The position numbers were made by a program, and so were the translations under genes. DNA of 64,000 nt from NCBI RefSeq assembly GCF_900343025.1, contig NZ_OUND01000003.1, forward strand, positions 62,001 to 126,000, read 5' to 3'. Positions 1-10,427 of this stretch are shown piece after piece. Origin of the DNA: Arsenophonus endosymbiont of Aleurodicus floccissimus. GTDB lineage: Bacteria; Pseudomonadota; Gammaproteobacteria; Enterobacterales; Enterobacteriaceae. Within the stretch, counting starts at the first letter, position 1. The number at the start of each line of letters is the position of its first letter. The notes beneath the pieces were generated by a model that saw nothing but the letters and a program-made list of their open reading frames with translations, was not told the DNA's origin and made no database searches.

Positions 1-557
1 ATGAGGCGTTCATTACGGGCGAAAAGATTAGGGACGTTTGTTGCAGTCAGTTGATTAACAGAAAAGAGATCACCAGGAACATAAATCATTTCAGTTAGTA
101 AGCCATCACAAGGCATATGGACACGATGATAGTCACGTGGAGATAAGTAAGTAGTTACAAACAAACCATTTTGAAACTGCTCGGTCAGTATATAATTACC
201 TGCTAATAATACCTCTAAACTGTAAGAATGACCTTTAGCTTGTAGGATCTGATCATCGATAATTAATCCTAATTGGCTTATTACACCATCGGCTGGTAGA
301 GCGAGTTGATTAGTAGCTGCAACAATAGGACGAATATTTTGTTTTAATGGGCGAGTAAAAAATTCATTGAAGGTAGAATAAGCGGAGAATTCACTTTCTT
401 TAGCTTCCGCCATATCAACTTTATAAAACTTGGCAAAAAGCTTGATCATTAATTGGGTTAACCCAGCAGCTTTTTGATCCGCAAGCCAACCTGCTAATTG
501 CGTTAGCCCTTGTTTTGGTAATAGATATTGTAATTTGATCTTTATTTTTTTCAGCAC
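1..557 (-). CDS. psd: Phosphatidylserine decarboxylase, N-terminal part (runs off the window)
   Basis: Makes phosphatidylethanolamine by decarboxylating phosphatidylserine at the inner membrane. About 185 residues are present. They match E. coli Psd almost throughout, including [46 protein letters not shown] and [11 protein letters not shown], and end in NLFARNER at the window edge. The pyruvoyl-forming LGST site lies beyond the edge and cannot be checked. The start is a GTG at 557-555 behind an AGAGG ribosome-binding site; the overlapping ATG one base away reads straight into a stop. It lies downstream of rsgA on the same strand, as in E. coli. Confidence 0.95.
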   Translation of the reverse strand, partial: MLKKIKIKLQYLLPKQGLTQLAGWLADQKAAGLTQLMIKLFAKFYKVDMAEAKESEFSAYSTFNEFFTRPLKQNIRPIVAATNQLALPADGVISQLGLIIDDQILQAKGHSYSLEVLLAGNYILTEQFQNGLFVTTYLSPRDYHRVHMPCDGLLTEMIYVPGDLFSVNQLTATNVPNLFARNERL

Positions 558-655
558 ATTAACCTCTAATCTGATCCTAATGTTATTGGGTTGTAATCAA
601 AAAAAGATAGTTATTTTACCTATGCTTTTTATGAATTCCAGAATTATGTTTATAA

Positions 656-1705
656 CTATTTATTATCTGTAAAAGATACACGTGGTTTTATTTGTTCCAT
701 ACTTGCTAAAATTCGATGGTAATTTTCGAAACGTGATTTTGCTATTTTTCCAGCGATTACCGCTTGTTGTAATGCACATCCAGGATCGTCTAAATGCTTG
801 CAATCACGAAATTTGCAGTATCCCAAATATTGCCAGAATTCGACAAATCCTTTAGTTATTTGTTCCTTTGTTAGATGCCATAATCCAAATTCACGGATAC
901 CTGGTGAATCGATAAGATCACCTCCTTTGGCGAAGTGGTAAAGACGTGCCGTTGTTGTTGTATGTTGACCTAATCCTGAATTATCAGATATTTGGTTGAT
1001 TAAGATTTTTTCTTCATTATCTGGTAATAAGTTATTAATCAAACTGGACTTACCAACACCAGATTGCCCGATAAAAATAGATATTTTTCCTATAAGGTTT
1101 TCAATAAGCGTATCTATTCCTTCATTAGTATGACTAGATACCTCTAAAACTACATAGCCAATGTTATGATAAAGTTTTATTGCTTTACTTATTTCTTTTC
1201 TGTTCTCTTTATTGAGTAGGTCAATTTTATTTAAAATAATCATTGGTGTAATATTAAGTGTTTCGCAGGCAACTAAATAACGATCAATAATATTTAATGA
1301 TAATTTGGGTAAAATTGCTGAGATAATAATCGCTTGGTTGATATTAGCCGCGATAGGCTTGAGCCCGTTATAGTAATCGGGGCGAGTCAAAACCGATGTT
1401 CGTTCATAGACTGCTTCTATGACACCATTAACTTTTATATTAGATTGCTGATGTAGCGCAGGGCGCCAAATAACAAGATCACCTGTGATTAATGAGTGAA
1501 TTGTTCGGCGAATATTACAGCGTTGAATGTCATCTTCATTTGTCTCGATATCTGCATGCTGACCAAAACGGCTAATAACTAACCCATCTTGGGGAATACC
1601 AAGATCATTATCATCAATATCTTGCTGAGATTGTTTTTTTAGCTTAGTTTGATGGTTTGCATATATTCGGTGTTGTTGGCCTTTGGTAAATTTCTTTTTA
1701 GCCAC
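656..1705 (-). CDS. rsgA: Ribosome small-subunit-dependent GTPase A
   Basis: Circularly permuted GTPase that checks late 30S subunit maturation and helps release RbfA. 349 residues, the usual length. The order is basic N-terminus, OB fold (about 40-115), then permuted GTPase motifs: NKIDLL at 159-164 precedes the P-loop GQSGVGKSS at 213-221, followed by DSPG at 266-269. A C-terminal zinc site uses C297, C302, H304 and C310. It is divergent from orn and upstream of psd, the E. coli arrangement. Its partner RbfA is encoded in the same window (54313). Confidence 0.97.
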   Translation of the reverse strand: MAKKKFTKGQQHRIYANHQTKLKKQSQQDIDDNDLGIPQDGLVISRFGQHADIETNEDDIQRCNIRRTIHSLITGDLVIWRPALHQQSNIKVNGVIEAVYERTSVLTRPDYYNGLKPIAANINQAIIISAILPKLSLNIIDRYLVACETLNITPMIILNKIDLLNKENRKEISKAIKLYHNIGYVVLEVSSHTNEGIDTLIENLIGKISIFIGQSGVGKSSLINNLLPDNEEKILINQISDNSGLGQHTTTTARLYHFAKGGDLIDSPGIREFGLWHLTKEQITKGFVEFWQYLGYCKFRDCKHLDDPGCALQQAVIAGKIAKSRFENYHRILASMEQIKPRVSFTDNK

Positions 1706-1842
1706 CTGACCTCACTAATTTTATTGGTTTGTTGATTGTTGATTGAATTCATTATCAAGAATTATCGCAGTTGTGCTTTTAAGAAGCTATCATACACTAA
1801 GTATTGCATGCTATCAGTTTAGAATTGAACCTAGGATATAAC

Positions 1843-2388
1843 ATGGTAAATAGTGAGAACAATTTGATATGGATAGATTTGGAAATGACGGGATTGGATC
1901 CAGAACAGAATCGTATCATTGAGATCGCAACAATCGTCACTGATTCCAATCTAACTATTTTATCCGAAGGGCCAGTGATTGCCATTCACCAACCAGAGCA
2001 ACAGTTATCACTTATGGATGAGTGGAATGTTAAAATCCATACTGAAAGTGGATTGATTGATAGAGTTAAATCTAGTCAATATGATGAAAAAAAAGCAGAA
2101 TTAGCCACAATTGCATTTTTAGAAAAGTGGTTACCTACGGGGGTTTCACCTATTTGTGGTAATAGTGTTGCTCAAGACCGTCGTTTTTTATTCAAATATA
2201 TGCCTGAGTTAGAAAAATATTTTCATTACCGTTATTTAGATGTGAGTAGCTTAAAAGAGCTGGTGCGCCGTTGGAAGCCTGATATATTGGCTGGTTTTAC
2301 GAAAAAAAATACCCATCAGGCTTTAGAAGATATAAGGGAATCTATTGCAGAATTAGCTTATTATCGTCAACACTTTATCAACCTTTAA
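1843..2388 (+). CDS. orn: Oligoribonuclease
   Basis: 3'-5' exonuclease of the DEDDh family that degrades 2-5 nt RNAs (nanoRNA) and pGpG, the last step of mRNA turnover. From the ATG at 1843 the protein is 181 residues, exactly the E. coli length, with AGGAT just upstream. A longer in-frame start at 1804 exists but has no comparable ribosome site. Visible DEDDh elements are D12 and E14 in [10 protein letters not shown], the D in [10 protein letters not shown], and the H and D in [10 protein letters not shown]. It is divergent from rsgA and precedes the tRNA-Gly gene, as in E. coli. Confidence 0.97.
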   Translation: MVNSENNLIWIDLEMTGLDPEQNRIIEIATIVTDSNLTILSEGPVIAIHQPEQQLSLMDEWNVKIHTESGLIDRVKSSQYDEKKAELATIAFLEKWLPTGVSPICGNSVAQDRRFLFKYMPELEKYFHYRYLDVSSLKELVRRWKPDILAGFTKKNTHQALEDIRESIAELAYYRQHFINL

Positions 2389-2402
2389 ATCGTGTTATGT
2401 TT

Positions 2403-2440
2403 ATGCTGATTATAAGCGATTTGGCTGTTTTAATCAGCAT
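2403..2440 (+). terminator. Candidate terminator hairpin after orn
   Basis: A 10-bp perfect stem (ATGCTGATTA at 2403-2412 with its complement at 2431-2440) lies 15 nt after the orn stop. The loop is long (18 nt) and the following T-run is weak, so this may only be a 3'-end hairpin. Confidence 0.4.
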
Positions 2441-2476
2441 TTAGCTTGAAAATAGATTTTTTATGGTTAAAAGTAT

Positions 2477-2504
2477 TTGTCTGTTTGAGAATTTTTCGTA
2501 TAGT
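2477..2504 (+). promoter_or_regulatory. Candidate sigma-70 promoter for tRNA-Gly
   Basis: TTGTCT at 2477-2482, a 16-nt spacer and TATAGT at 2499-2504 put transcription start about 35 nt before the tRNA. Assigned by hexamer match only. Confidence 0.45.
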
Positions 2505-2545
2505 TCGCAACCCATAGTGATTGGTAATATTGTTGTTATAAATAT

Positions 2546-2621
2546 GCGAGAATAGCTCAGTTAGTAGAGCACGACCTTGCCAAGGTCGGGATCGCGAGTT
2601 CGAGTCTTGTTTCCCGCTCCA
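2546..2621 (+). tRNA. tRNA-Gly (GCC)
   Basis: 76 nt including an encoded CCA, nearly identical to E. coli glyV/glyX/glyY tRNA. The anticodon GCC is at 2579-2581 in the loop CTTGCCAA, and the D and T arms are normal. Two points stand out. There is one copy here, where E. coli has three in tandem. The fourth acceptor base is A instead of G, giving an A4-C69 mismatch in the acceptor stem. It is still most likely a functional gene, because all other positions are kept. Confidence 0.93.
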
Positions 2622-3889
2622 AATTCTCCTTTTATCATAATTAGCATAAAATCCTGTGATATAATTTATTGTTTTTTATTATATTTTTTTGTTCTTTCAG
2701 CTTATTAATTACTCAAAGTTTAGTGGCCAATTTATACCTATTTTGTTGATGAGTTTTATTTTTCTGTTTTGGATTTTATTTAATTATAAGAATAAAATTT
2801 TTTGTTGCATTATGATGAAAACCGTCTATTTTTAAATAGGAGATTAGCTACTAACAGAAGTCACAGTCTTGATTAATTGTCAACAATTATATAGCTAATC
2901 AATCGAGACGAATTTAGTTGAAAAATCTGGCACATAGGACTTGCAAATCGTATCTGCTAGGCATAAAATTCCACTCCCGCAATTTTGAAGTAGATGTGAT
3001 GTTGCAGCATATACTTTATCAGTGAAGTGAACAATGTGGTGTCATTCTTGGCAGGAAAATTATTTTAGTTTTTAAAATGTATTGTAGGTGAATTGATGTT
3101 GTTATTTACATTAATCTTAGAAATTTTATGGCTAAAACTGCTACATTTTCTTAGTTAAAATGTTTTAATAACTTATTCATTTACAATTCAATTTTGGGTT
3201 ATGGTACACAGTGTTTATTTTGCTTTGTTGCACAGAGTTATCCACAGGCAAATGCGTTTTTCTATCGTTATCGCTATTGATGGTTTTCTTTATGAAAATC
3301 ATTTAACTTATTGAAAATATTCAAAAAAATATTTACATTTTCTGATGATTGATTATATGGTTATTTTTTTATGATCAATGCATTTTTATTTTATGCACAA
3401 GTAAAATTAAAGTATCTATTCTAGAAAATATTGATGTTAATAACCAGATATTGCGTACAAGGCGCTATTATTATTTTGATAAGATTTTTATTTATAATAA
3501 AAATATCATTTTAACGATATATTTCAAGGTGTAACTACCTAAGGTAATATAACATTTTTAATAGCGGATATTTACCTATGTCTCAATATATTGTAGCGCC
3601 TTCTTAGTGATGTAAAAAAGCTTCTCTCAACCAAATAATTTTAATTGTTTAAGACAAAAATATTGCATAATAAACGTTAATTTTTTTATATAAATATGTA
3701 TAGATAAAAATGATAGAATATTGATAAAAGCAAGTATCTGAGAAAGATTAACTAGTTGAATAATAAGCATATGATGTAAGTTTTATTGATAAATATGACA
3801 TTAAATATCGCTATAATATTCGGTAAGTAATATTATTTTGTGATATATTTTATGAATTAAATTATTAAATAAAAAGTGGCAATATTTTC
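2622..3889. other. Gene-free stretch where queG and nnr are expected; possible datA-like region
   Basis: About 1.27 kb of very AT-rich DNA without a recognisable gene on either strand. In E. coli the interval from this tRNA locus to tsaE holds the DnaA-titrating locus datA, then queG and nnr. I see no trace of QueG or Nnr protein, so both genes appear fully eroded. What remains includes three DnaA-box-like 9-mers and a 9-bp inverted repeat (2842-2850 with 2892-2900) that encloses a small hairpin, AATTGT-CA-ACAATT. The 61-codon open frame at 3349-3534 has no ribosome site and no coding character, and I do not call it a gene. Confidence 0.5.
3102..3399 (+). promoter_or_regulatory. Cluster of DnaA boxes (two perfect, one 8/9), datA-like
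   Basis: Matches to TTATNCACA, all on the + strand: TTATTTACA at 3102-3110 (one mismatch), TTATCCACA at 3238-3246 (perfect) and TTATGCACA at 3391-3399 (perfect). Spacing is 136 and 153 bp. In E. coli the datA locus next to glyVXY carries several DnaA boxes and an IHF site and promotes hydrolysis of DnaA-ATP. The location here is the same. No strong IHF consensus was found; the best is an 11/13 match near 3373. Function is inferred from position and boxes. Confidence 0.5.
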
Positions 3890-4348
3890 ATGAAAGAACT
3901 TATATTATTGCTTGCTAATGAAAAGGCAACAATAACCTTAGGGCAGCGTTTAGCTCAGTTTTGTAAGCAAGTTTTTATTCTTTATTTATATGGAGACTTA
4001 GGTGCAGGGAAAACGACTTTTTGTCGCGGTTTTTTGCAAGGTTTAGGTTATCAAGGACATGCAAAAAGTCCAACTTACACGTTAGTTGAATCGTATTTGC
4101 TGGCTCCTAATCCTGTTTACCATTTTGATTTATATCGTTTAACTGATCCTGAAGAGCTTGAATTTATGGGTATCCGTGACTATTTTGATTGGCAGGCTAT
4201 ATGTTTGGTGGAGTGGCCAAAAAAAGGTGAAGTAATGCTACCATGCGCTGATCTTGAACTCTACCTGTCATATGACAATAATGGAAGACAAGCACGATTT
4301 GTCGCGTTATCAACATATGGGGAAATGTTATTAGAAAAATTGTCATAA
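3890..4348 (+). CDS. tsaE: tRNA threonylcarbamoyladenosine biosynthesis ATPase TsaE
   Basis: P-loop ATPase that works with TsaB and TsaD to make t6A37 on ANN-decoding tRNAs. 152 residues, as in E. coli (153). The Walker A motif GDLGAGKT is at 35-42, followed by the family motifs SPTYTLVE and HFDLYRL. In E. coli it is overlapped by nnr upstream; that gene is absent here, so tsaE now follows a long non-coding stretch and needs its own promoter. It is followed at 50 bp by amiB, as in E. coli. Confidence 0.96.
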   Translation: MKELILLLANEKATITLGQRLAQFCKQVFILYLYGDLGAGKTTFCRGFLQGLGYQGHAKSPTYTLVESYLLAPNPVYHFDLYRLTDPEELEFMGIRDYFDWQAICLVEWPKKGEVMLPCADLELYLSYDNNGRQARFVALSTYGEMLLEKLS

Positions 4349-4362
4349 TAGGAATACTAATC

Positions 4363-5651
4363 ATGATGAAGACTTCGATGATTAATATAATAAAAAGATG
4401 GCAAACTCATGTATTCTTTTATTAATGACAATGATATTACTTAGCAACTTATTATTGTCTAATGCACAGGCTGCAACTTTATCCAACATTCACGTCAATG
4501 ATAATTTATCCGAGGCAAAAGTCACTTTACACTTTGCTGGCGGTAATCCAGAGTACCGCTTTTTTCCCCTTCATGAATTTGAGCGTTTGGTTGTTGATTT
4601 TCGTCAATCTGATCAGGTATCTGGATTACCAATGAAGTTTATAAATAATAATTTGCTTAAAGGGATCCGTACTAGTCATCCACCGAACAGTCAGTATCAA
4701 CGTATTGTTATCGAATTGGCAAATGGAGTGAAAGTAAGTACGGTGGCTGAACAAATAAATCATCGCTATCAAATAGTTTTTACCTTAAAGAATAATCGTG
4801 CTGGGGCATCGCAGCCTAAGACATCTCAGTCCGCGACTGAAGCAACCAATAAATTGCTATCAATTGATTCACAAACTGAGAAAAAGTTAGCCAATAACTC
4901 ACCAACTCCCTCAATATATAAAAATTTACCTAAAGGTACTCGGCAAGTTGTCGTGGCAATTGATGCTGGACATGGGGGTAAAGATCCAGGCGGAATTGGG
5001 CAAAATGGTCATCGTGAAAAGAATATAACAATGATAATTGCGCGTAAATTAGAGAATCATTTAAAGACAGATCCAATGTTTAAGCCAGTGATGACGAGTA
5101 ATGACGATTATTTTATTTTTGTAGCGAGTCGTTTAGAAGTGGCACGACAAAAAGCGGCTGATATGCTCGTTTCAATTCATGCTGATGCAGCACCTAATAA
5201 TCGTGCCCGAGGTGCTTCTGTGTGGGTGCTTTCTAATAAAAGAGCGAATAGTGAATTGGGTAATTGGCTTGAACAACATGAAAAGCAATCTGAATTATTA
5301 GGTGGTGCCGGTGATGCGTTAGCAAATGGTGCAGATCCTTATCTTAGCCAAGCTGTTTTAGATTTACAATTTGGCAATTGCCAACGTGTAGGTTATGCTG
5401 TCGCGGTAAAAGTACTGAGAGAATTAAGTAAAATTGGTAATATCCATAAATATGACCCAGAACATGCCGGTCTTGGTGTACTTCGTTCTCCCGACATTCC
5501 ATCTATTCTGGTCGAAACAGGTTTTATTAGTAATATTTCTGAAGAGCGCCTTTTAGTTTCTGATGATTATCAGGAAAGTTTGGCAATAGCTATTCATCAA
5601 GGATTACGCAATTATTTTACCCAACACCCCTTACAAGCAGCGCCAAAATGA
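4363..5651 (+). CDS. amiB: N-acetylmuramoyl-L-alanine amidase AmiB, with a possible 1-nt slip in the signal peptide
   Basis: Periplasmic zinc amidase that splits septal peptidoglycan during cell separation. From the ATG at 4398 the frame is open for 417 residues: a signal sequence ending AQA-A, an AMIN domain (about 25-130), a Ser/Thr-rich linker and an Amidase_3 domain with DAGHGGKDPG, SIHADAAP and VETGF. The 4398 start has no ribosome site and no positive charge before the hydrophobic core. The ATG at 4363 has AGGAA eight bases upstream and begins MMKTSMINIIK, but is one base out of frame. One more A in the A5 run at 4392-4396 would join them as ...INIIKKMANSC..., a normal signal peptide. 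I list the span from 4363; translation may start at 4398 or depend on slippage. Confidence 0.88.
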
Positions 5652-5672
5652 TGGAATATGGCAGAGGTCATT

Positions 5673-7614
5673 ATGTCAGCGATACAAACTCTTTCTCTTC
5701 AGTTAGCTAATCAAATTGCTGCGGGTGAAGTTGTTGAACGCCCATCATCGGTTGTGAAAGAGTTAGTCGAAAATAGTCTTGATGCTGGCGCCAGCCGTAT
5801 TGATATTGAAATTGAGCGTGGTGGGGTAAAACTTATTCGTATCCATGACAATGGTAGTGGTATCGCCAAAGAAGATTTAACACTAGCGTTGGAGCGACAC
5901 GCTACCAGTAAAATAGCCACGCTAGAAGATCTGGCCGCTATTATGAGTATGGGATTTAGAGGAGAAGCGCTGGCCAGTATTAGTTCGGTTTCTCGTTTAA
6001 TACTAACATCACGCGTCGAGACTCAGACAGAAGCCTGGCAAGCTTATGCTGAAGGGCGTGAGATGAATATTACGCTAAAACCTGCTGCTCACCCAATAGG
6101 AACAACAGTTGAAGTTCTTGATCTGTTATTATAATACGCCGGCTCGACGTAAATTTTTACGTACAGAAAAAACCGAATTTAGCCATATTGATGAGATTGT
6201 ACGCAGAATAGCTTTAGCGCGTTTCGATGTTGCAATCAATTTGCATCATAATGGTAAATTAGTTCGCCAGTATCGAGCGACAAATAGTGAAGAGCTATAT
6301 GAACGACGCTTAGCTGCTATTTGTGGCACTTCTTTTATACAAAATGCGCTGAAATTATGTTGGCAACATGGTGATTTAGCCATTAAAGGCTGGATAACTA
6401 ATCCCTATTTAGGTAAGGCTGCTGAAATTCAATATTGTTATGTTAATGGGCGCATAATGCGCGATCGATTAATCAATCATGCAATTCGTCAGGCCTATGC
6501 TGATCGTCTGGAAGAAGAACAGCAAGCGGCTTATGTGCTTTATTTAACCATTCATCCTCATCAGGTTGATGTTAATGTTCATCCAGCCAAACAGGAAGTC
6601 CGTTTTCACCAAGCGAGATTGGTTCATGATTTTATCTATCAGGGTGTGAACACGGTACTAAGCCAACAACACCAAAAACAATTTAATCAAGTCTCTGTTA
6701 GTTCAAACCAGGAAACTCATCTTGCTTCAGGATTACAAAATCGGTTAGCTGCGGGTGAAAATTTTTTTGCATCAGATGATTCAAAGCAGCATTTAGTTAA
6801 TAAAGAGCAAGAAGCACAAGTAATAACAGAATTAAGTGCCAGTAGCCAAATTTCGCCGTCTAAAACAGCACCATTTTCTTGTTACAATAATGGAAAAATA
6901 GCTAAAAAAATCTATAACAAAAAACAGGGTGAGCTTTATCAGCAATTGATGCAAAATGAAACATCTAAACAAGAAAAAATCCCACTTTTTCCAGAACGAG
7001 AATCGATAAAAATTGAAAAAATAGCAGTAAAGTCGGTTGATATAGAAAAAAATGATAAAAATTATACAGTTGGTAAAATACTAACAATTTATTCTAAAAA
7101 TTTCGCATTTATTGAATCATCATTTGGAATAGGTTTGTTATCATTAGCGGAAGCTGAGCGATATTTAAAACGAAGTCAATTAATTCCTACTGATAAAGAA
7201 TTAAAATCTCAGCCCTTACTGATACCAATAAAGCTCGTATTAACAGAAAAGGAAATTGAAACTTTTTATAGAGTAAAGGTATTATTAAGTACCTTAGGTT
7301 TTGACATCAATATTTCTCATAACAAAGCAACAATTAGTGGTGTATCTTGTCCCTTGAGATTACAAAATTTAGCTGAACTATTTCCAAAACTATTGAAATA
7401 TCTTGCTCAAAATACTTCTTGTCAGTTGATGGAATTAGTTGTTTGGTTAGCAGATCATTTAGTGAATGAAAAACAAGTGTGGACGATTGCACAAGGGGTA
7501 CAGTTATTAGCGGATCTGGAGCGGGCTTACCCTGAATTAGTTAAAGAACCACCGAAAACATTACTACAACTAATTGATTTTGAATCGGTGATAACGGCTT
7601 TAACTCATGAGTAA
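5673..7614 (+). pseudogene. mutL: DNA mismatch repair protein MutL, single frameshift
   Basis: MutL links MutS mismatch recognition to MutH and UvrD. The ATG at 5673 has AGAGG upstream and the N-terminus [14 protein letters not shown] matches E. coli. GHKL ATPase motifs are intact: [17 protein letters not shown] and [10 protein letters not shown]. At about 6119-6134, where E. coli reads LDLFYNTPARR, the sequence reads CTG-TTA-TTA-TAA, one base too many, so the frame stops at 6134. The rest ([16 protein letters not shown] to the C-terminal dimer domain) is open in the next frame to 7614. There is no long homopolymer at the site. With the extra base removed the protein would be about 646 residues. 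Otherwise undamaged, so either a very recent loss or a sequencing error. Confidence 0.85.
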
Positions 7615-8548
7615 ACAAATTTTTCAACATAAACCGCAAGCGGTTTTTATCATGGGGCCAACGGCGTCAGGAAAGACAGCATTGGCAATCGCATTGCGTC
7701 AACAATTACCCGTTGAAATAATTAGTGTAGATTCTGCTTTAATTTATCGCGGTATGGATATAGGAACAGCGAAACCAACACGGGAAGAGCAACAAATTGC
7801 TCCACACCGATTAATTGACATATTGGATCCTGCACAGTCTTATTCGGCAGCAGATTTTCGCCGTGATGCTTTATTAGAAATGGAAAAAATTGTCGCATGG
7901 GGCCGTATTCCCCTAATCGTTGGGGGGACTATGCTATATTTTAAAGCATTATTGGATGGGTTGTCACCCTTACCTTCTGCTGATGTTACAATTCGGGCAG
8001 AAATTGAAATGCAAGCGAAACAATTTGGTTGGGGTGCAATTCATAAACGTTTGCAAGCGGTTGATCCAATATCTGCAGCTAGAATCCATCCTAATGATCC
8101 TCAACGATTGTCTCGTGCCTTGGAGGTTTTCTTAGTTTCCGGGAAGAGTCTGACAGAATTAACTGAAATTGTAGAGGCAGAATTACCTTATAATGTGTTA
8201 CAGTTTGCGGTTTCACCGCAAGATCGTAAAATTCTCCACCAACGTATTGAGATGCGCTTCCTACAAATGTTGAAGACCGGTTTTGAGGATGAAGTTAGCG
8301 CTCTTTATGCTAGAGGCGATCTCCATGGGGAGCTACCCGCTATACGTTCTGTTGGTTATCGTCAGATGTGGTCATATTTGTCTGGTGAAATCAGCTATGA
8401 TGAAATGGTTTATCGTGGTATATGTGCAACACGTCAATTGGCTAAACGTCAAATTACGTGGTTAAGAGGATGGAAAAACCTGCATAGACTCGATAGCGAT
8501 GATATTAAGGGAATTCTTAACACAATATTGCATGTTATTAGTGCATAG
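7607..8548 (+). CDS. miaA: tRNA dimethylallyltransferase
   Basis: Transfers dimethylallyl from DMAPP to A37 of tRNAs reading UNN codons, the first step of ms2i6A. 313 residues, normal length. The P-loop GPTASGKT is at 17-24, followed by [17 protein letters not shown] and the conserved [10 protein letters not shown] motif. The ATG overlaps the end of mutL by 8 nt, the usual coupled arrangement, and hfq follows at 110 bp. Confidence 0.97.
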   Translation: MSKQIFQHKPQAVFIMGPTASGKTALAIALRQQLPVEIISVDSALIYRGMDIGTAKPTREEQQIAPHRLIDILDPAQSYSAADFRRDALLEMEKIVAWGRIPLIVGGTMLYFKALLDGLSPLPSADVTIRAEIEMQAKQFGWGAIHKRLQAVDPISAARIHPNDPQRLSRALEVFLVSGKSLTELTEIVEAELPYNVLQFAVSPQDRKILHQRIEMRFLQMLKTGFEDEVSALYARGDLHGELPAIRSVGYRQMWSYLSGEISYDEMVYRGICATRQLAKRQITWLRGWKNLHRLDSDDIKGILNTILHVISA

Positions 8549-8658
8549 GTTTGCTATTTATGTACAATTGGTGGTAAAGGCACAATTTTTTTGAGTAGTT
8601 AATTTTTTCGAACCATAAAGGTTTTTAGTTAAAAACAACAAAATAAGGAAAATAGAGA

Positions 8659-8955
8659 ATGGCTAAGGGGCAATCTTTGCAAGATCCGTTCCTAAACGCG
8701 TTACGTCGTGAAAGGGTTCCGGTTTCCATTTATTTGGTCAATGGTATCAAATTACAAGGTCAAATCGAATCATTTGATCAATTTGTTATTTTACTGAAAA
8801 ACACAGTAAGCCAAATGGTATATAAGCATGCTATTTCTACTGTAGTACCTTCTCGTCCTGTATCTCACCATAGTAATCAAGGGGGTAGTACAGGCTTAGG
8901 TAATTACAATACAGGTAATGTGGCAGTTCCACAGGATAGTGATGCGACTGAATAA
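8659..8955 (+). CDS. hfq: RNA chaperone Hfq
   Basis: Hexameric Sm-like protein that pairs small RNAs with mRNAs. 98 residues (E. coli 102). The Sm1 region (residues 8-40, with [20 protein letters not shown]) and the Sm2 motif [14 protein letters not shown] are intact. Only the disordered C-terminal tail differs, being Gly/Asn-rich and ending in DSDATE. The start is supported by AAGGAAA upstream. In the conserved miaA-hfq-hflX cluster. Confidence 0.98.
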   Translation: MAKGQSLQDPFLNALRRERVPVSIYLVNGIKLQGQIESFDQFVILLKNTVSQMVYKHAISTVVPSRPVSHHSNQGGSTGLGNYNTGNVAVPQDSDATE

Positions 8956-8976
8956 TTTAGTTAATTATCTGAACAA

Positions 8977-9014
8977 AAAATACAGGTAAAGTTCCTTTTA
9001 CCTGTATTTTGCCT
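8977..9014 (+). terminator. Terminator or attenuator between hfq and hflX
   Basis: A 14-bp perfect stem (8977-8990 with 8997-9010) and a 6-nt loop, ending in TTTT. It lies 22 nt after the hfq stop and can end or reduce read-through into hflX. Confidence 0.75.
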
Positions 9015-9050
9015 GTTTGATATTTTTTAAGTCTAAGAGGAGTTGTGCTT

Positions 9051-10343
9051 TTGTTTGATAGACATGAAGGTGGGGAATTAGCTGTTCTTGTGCATGTTTT
9101 TTTCTCTAATGAAAAAGATACTGAAAACCTAATTGAATTTGAATCATTAGTCATCTCTGCGGGCATTAAGCCAGTACAGATAATCACAGGAAATCGCAAA
9201 TCACCGCAGGCTAAATATTTTGTTGGTGAGGGTAAAGCGGAAGAAATCGCAGCAGCTGTTAAAGACAGTAATGCTAATGTGGTTCTTTTTGATCATACGT
9301 TAAGCCCTTCACAGGAAAGAAATCTTGAGCGATTATGTCAGTGTCGAGTTATTGATCGTACGGGTTTAATTTTAGATATATTTGCACAGCGCGCACGTAC
9401 ACATGAAGGTAAATTACAAGTTGAATTAGCTCAGTTAAGGCGTATTTCTACTCGTTTAGTACTTGGCTGGACTCACCTTGAACGGCAAAAAGGAGGGATC
9501 GGCTTACGTGGACCTGGTGAAACGCAACTTGAAACGGATCGTCGATTGATCCGCGGTAAAATTCGACAAATTCTTTCTCGGTTGGCTAAGGTAGAAAAGC
9601 AGAGAGAGCAGGGTAGACAAGTTAGAAGTAAAGCGGGTATTCCCACCATATCATTGGTAGGTTACACTAATGCAGGTAAGTCTAGTCTGTTTAATCAAAT
9701 GACAAAGTCTGAAGTATATGCAGCAGATCAATTATTTGCGACATTAGATCCTACATTACGGCGTATTGATATTGATGATGTTGGGGTGACAGTGTTGGCT
9801 GATACTGTAGGTTTTATTCGCCATCTACCTCACGATCTGGTCGCTGCATTTAAAGCAACATTGCAGGAAACACGCGAAGCCAGTCTATTATTACATGTTG
9901 TCGATGCCGCGGATAACCGTATGGAAGAAAATATCCGCGCAGTTGAGACTGTACTAGAAGAAATTGAGGCTAATGAAATTCCGGCGCTGTTAGTCATGAA
10001 TAAAATTGACATGTTGAATGGATTTACTCCCCGTGTTGATCGCGATGAGAATAATGTCCCTATTCGGGTTTGGCTCTCTGCTCAAACTGGTGAAGGGATT
10101 CCATTATTATTACAGGCGCTGACAGAACATCTTTCTAGTGAAATTGTACACTATGAATTGCGTTTACCGCCAGAAGCAGGTCGTTTGCGCAGTCGATTCT
10201 ATCAACTTCAGGCAATCGAATATGAAGAAATGGATAAAGATGGCAGTATCATGCTTGAAGTGAAGCTGCCCATTGTTGACTGGCAAAGACTTTGCAAGCA
10301 AGAACAACCTTTACTTGAGTACATTGTTAAGTCAACACACTAA
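9051..10343 (+). CDS. hflX: GTPase HflX
   Basis: Ribosome-splitting GTPase of the Obg-HflX superfamily that rescues stalled 70S ribosomes under stress. Started at TTG 9051 the protein begins MFDRHEGGE, matching E. coli MFDRYDAGE, and is 430 residues; AGAGGAG at 9036-9042 is 8 nt upstream. A GTG at 9045 is in frame but only 2 nt from the ribosome site. Motifs: the Gly-rich region [22 protein letters not shown]-loop GYTNAGKSS at 204-212, DTVGF and NKID. It lies between hfq and hflK as in E. coli. Confidence 0.96.
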   Translation: MFDRHEGGELAVLVHVFFSNEKDTENLIEFESLVISAGIKPVQIITGNRKSPQAKYFVGEGKAEEIAAAVKDSNANVVLFDHTLSPSQERNLERLCQCRVIDRTGLILDIFAQRARTHEGKLQVELAQLRRISTRLVLGWTHLERQKGGIGLRGPGETQLETDRRLIRGKIRQILSRLAKVEKQREQGRQVRSKAGIPTISLVGYTNAGKSSLFNQMTKSEVYAADQLFATLDPTLRRIDIDDVGVTVLADTVGFIRHLPHDLVAAFKATLQETREASLLLHVVDAADNRMEENIRAVETVLEEIEANEIPALLVMNKIDMLNGFTPRVDRDENNVPIRVWLSAQTGEGIPLLLQALTEHLSSEIVHYELRLPPEAGRLRSRFYQLQAIEYEEMDKDGSIMLEVKLPIVDWQRLCKQEQPLLEYIVKSTH

Positions 10344-10427
10344 ATGTGGTCAATAAATTGAACAAATTAAGAGTAAATATTTTGCTCTTAGCCCTGAAAA
10401 ACCAATCATAACGAATGGAGCTATAAC

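Noticed and set aside
2941..2990. tRNA-like 3' end (ends with CTCCCGCA)
   Set aside because: No matching 5' acceptor strand, D arm or anticodon arm could be found.
3102..3399. Chromosome origin (oriC)
   Set aside because: DnaA boxes are present, but the flanking genes (orn, tsaE) are those of datA, not mnmG-mioC or other known oriC neighbours, and no 13-mer unwinding repeats were recognised.
3349..3534. A 61-codon open frame in the stretch after tRNA-Gly
   Set aside because: No ribosome site, hydrophobic/aromatic-rich composition expected from AT-rich DNA, and no resemblance to QueG or Nnr.
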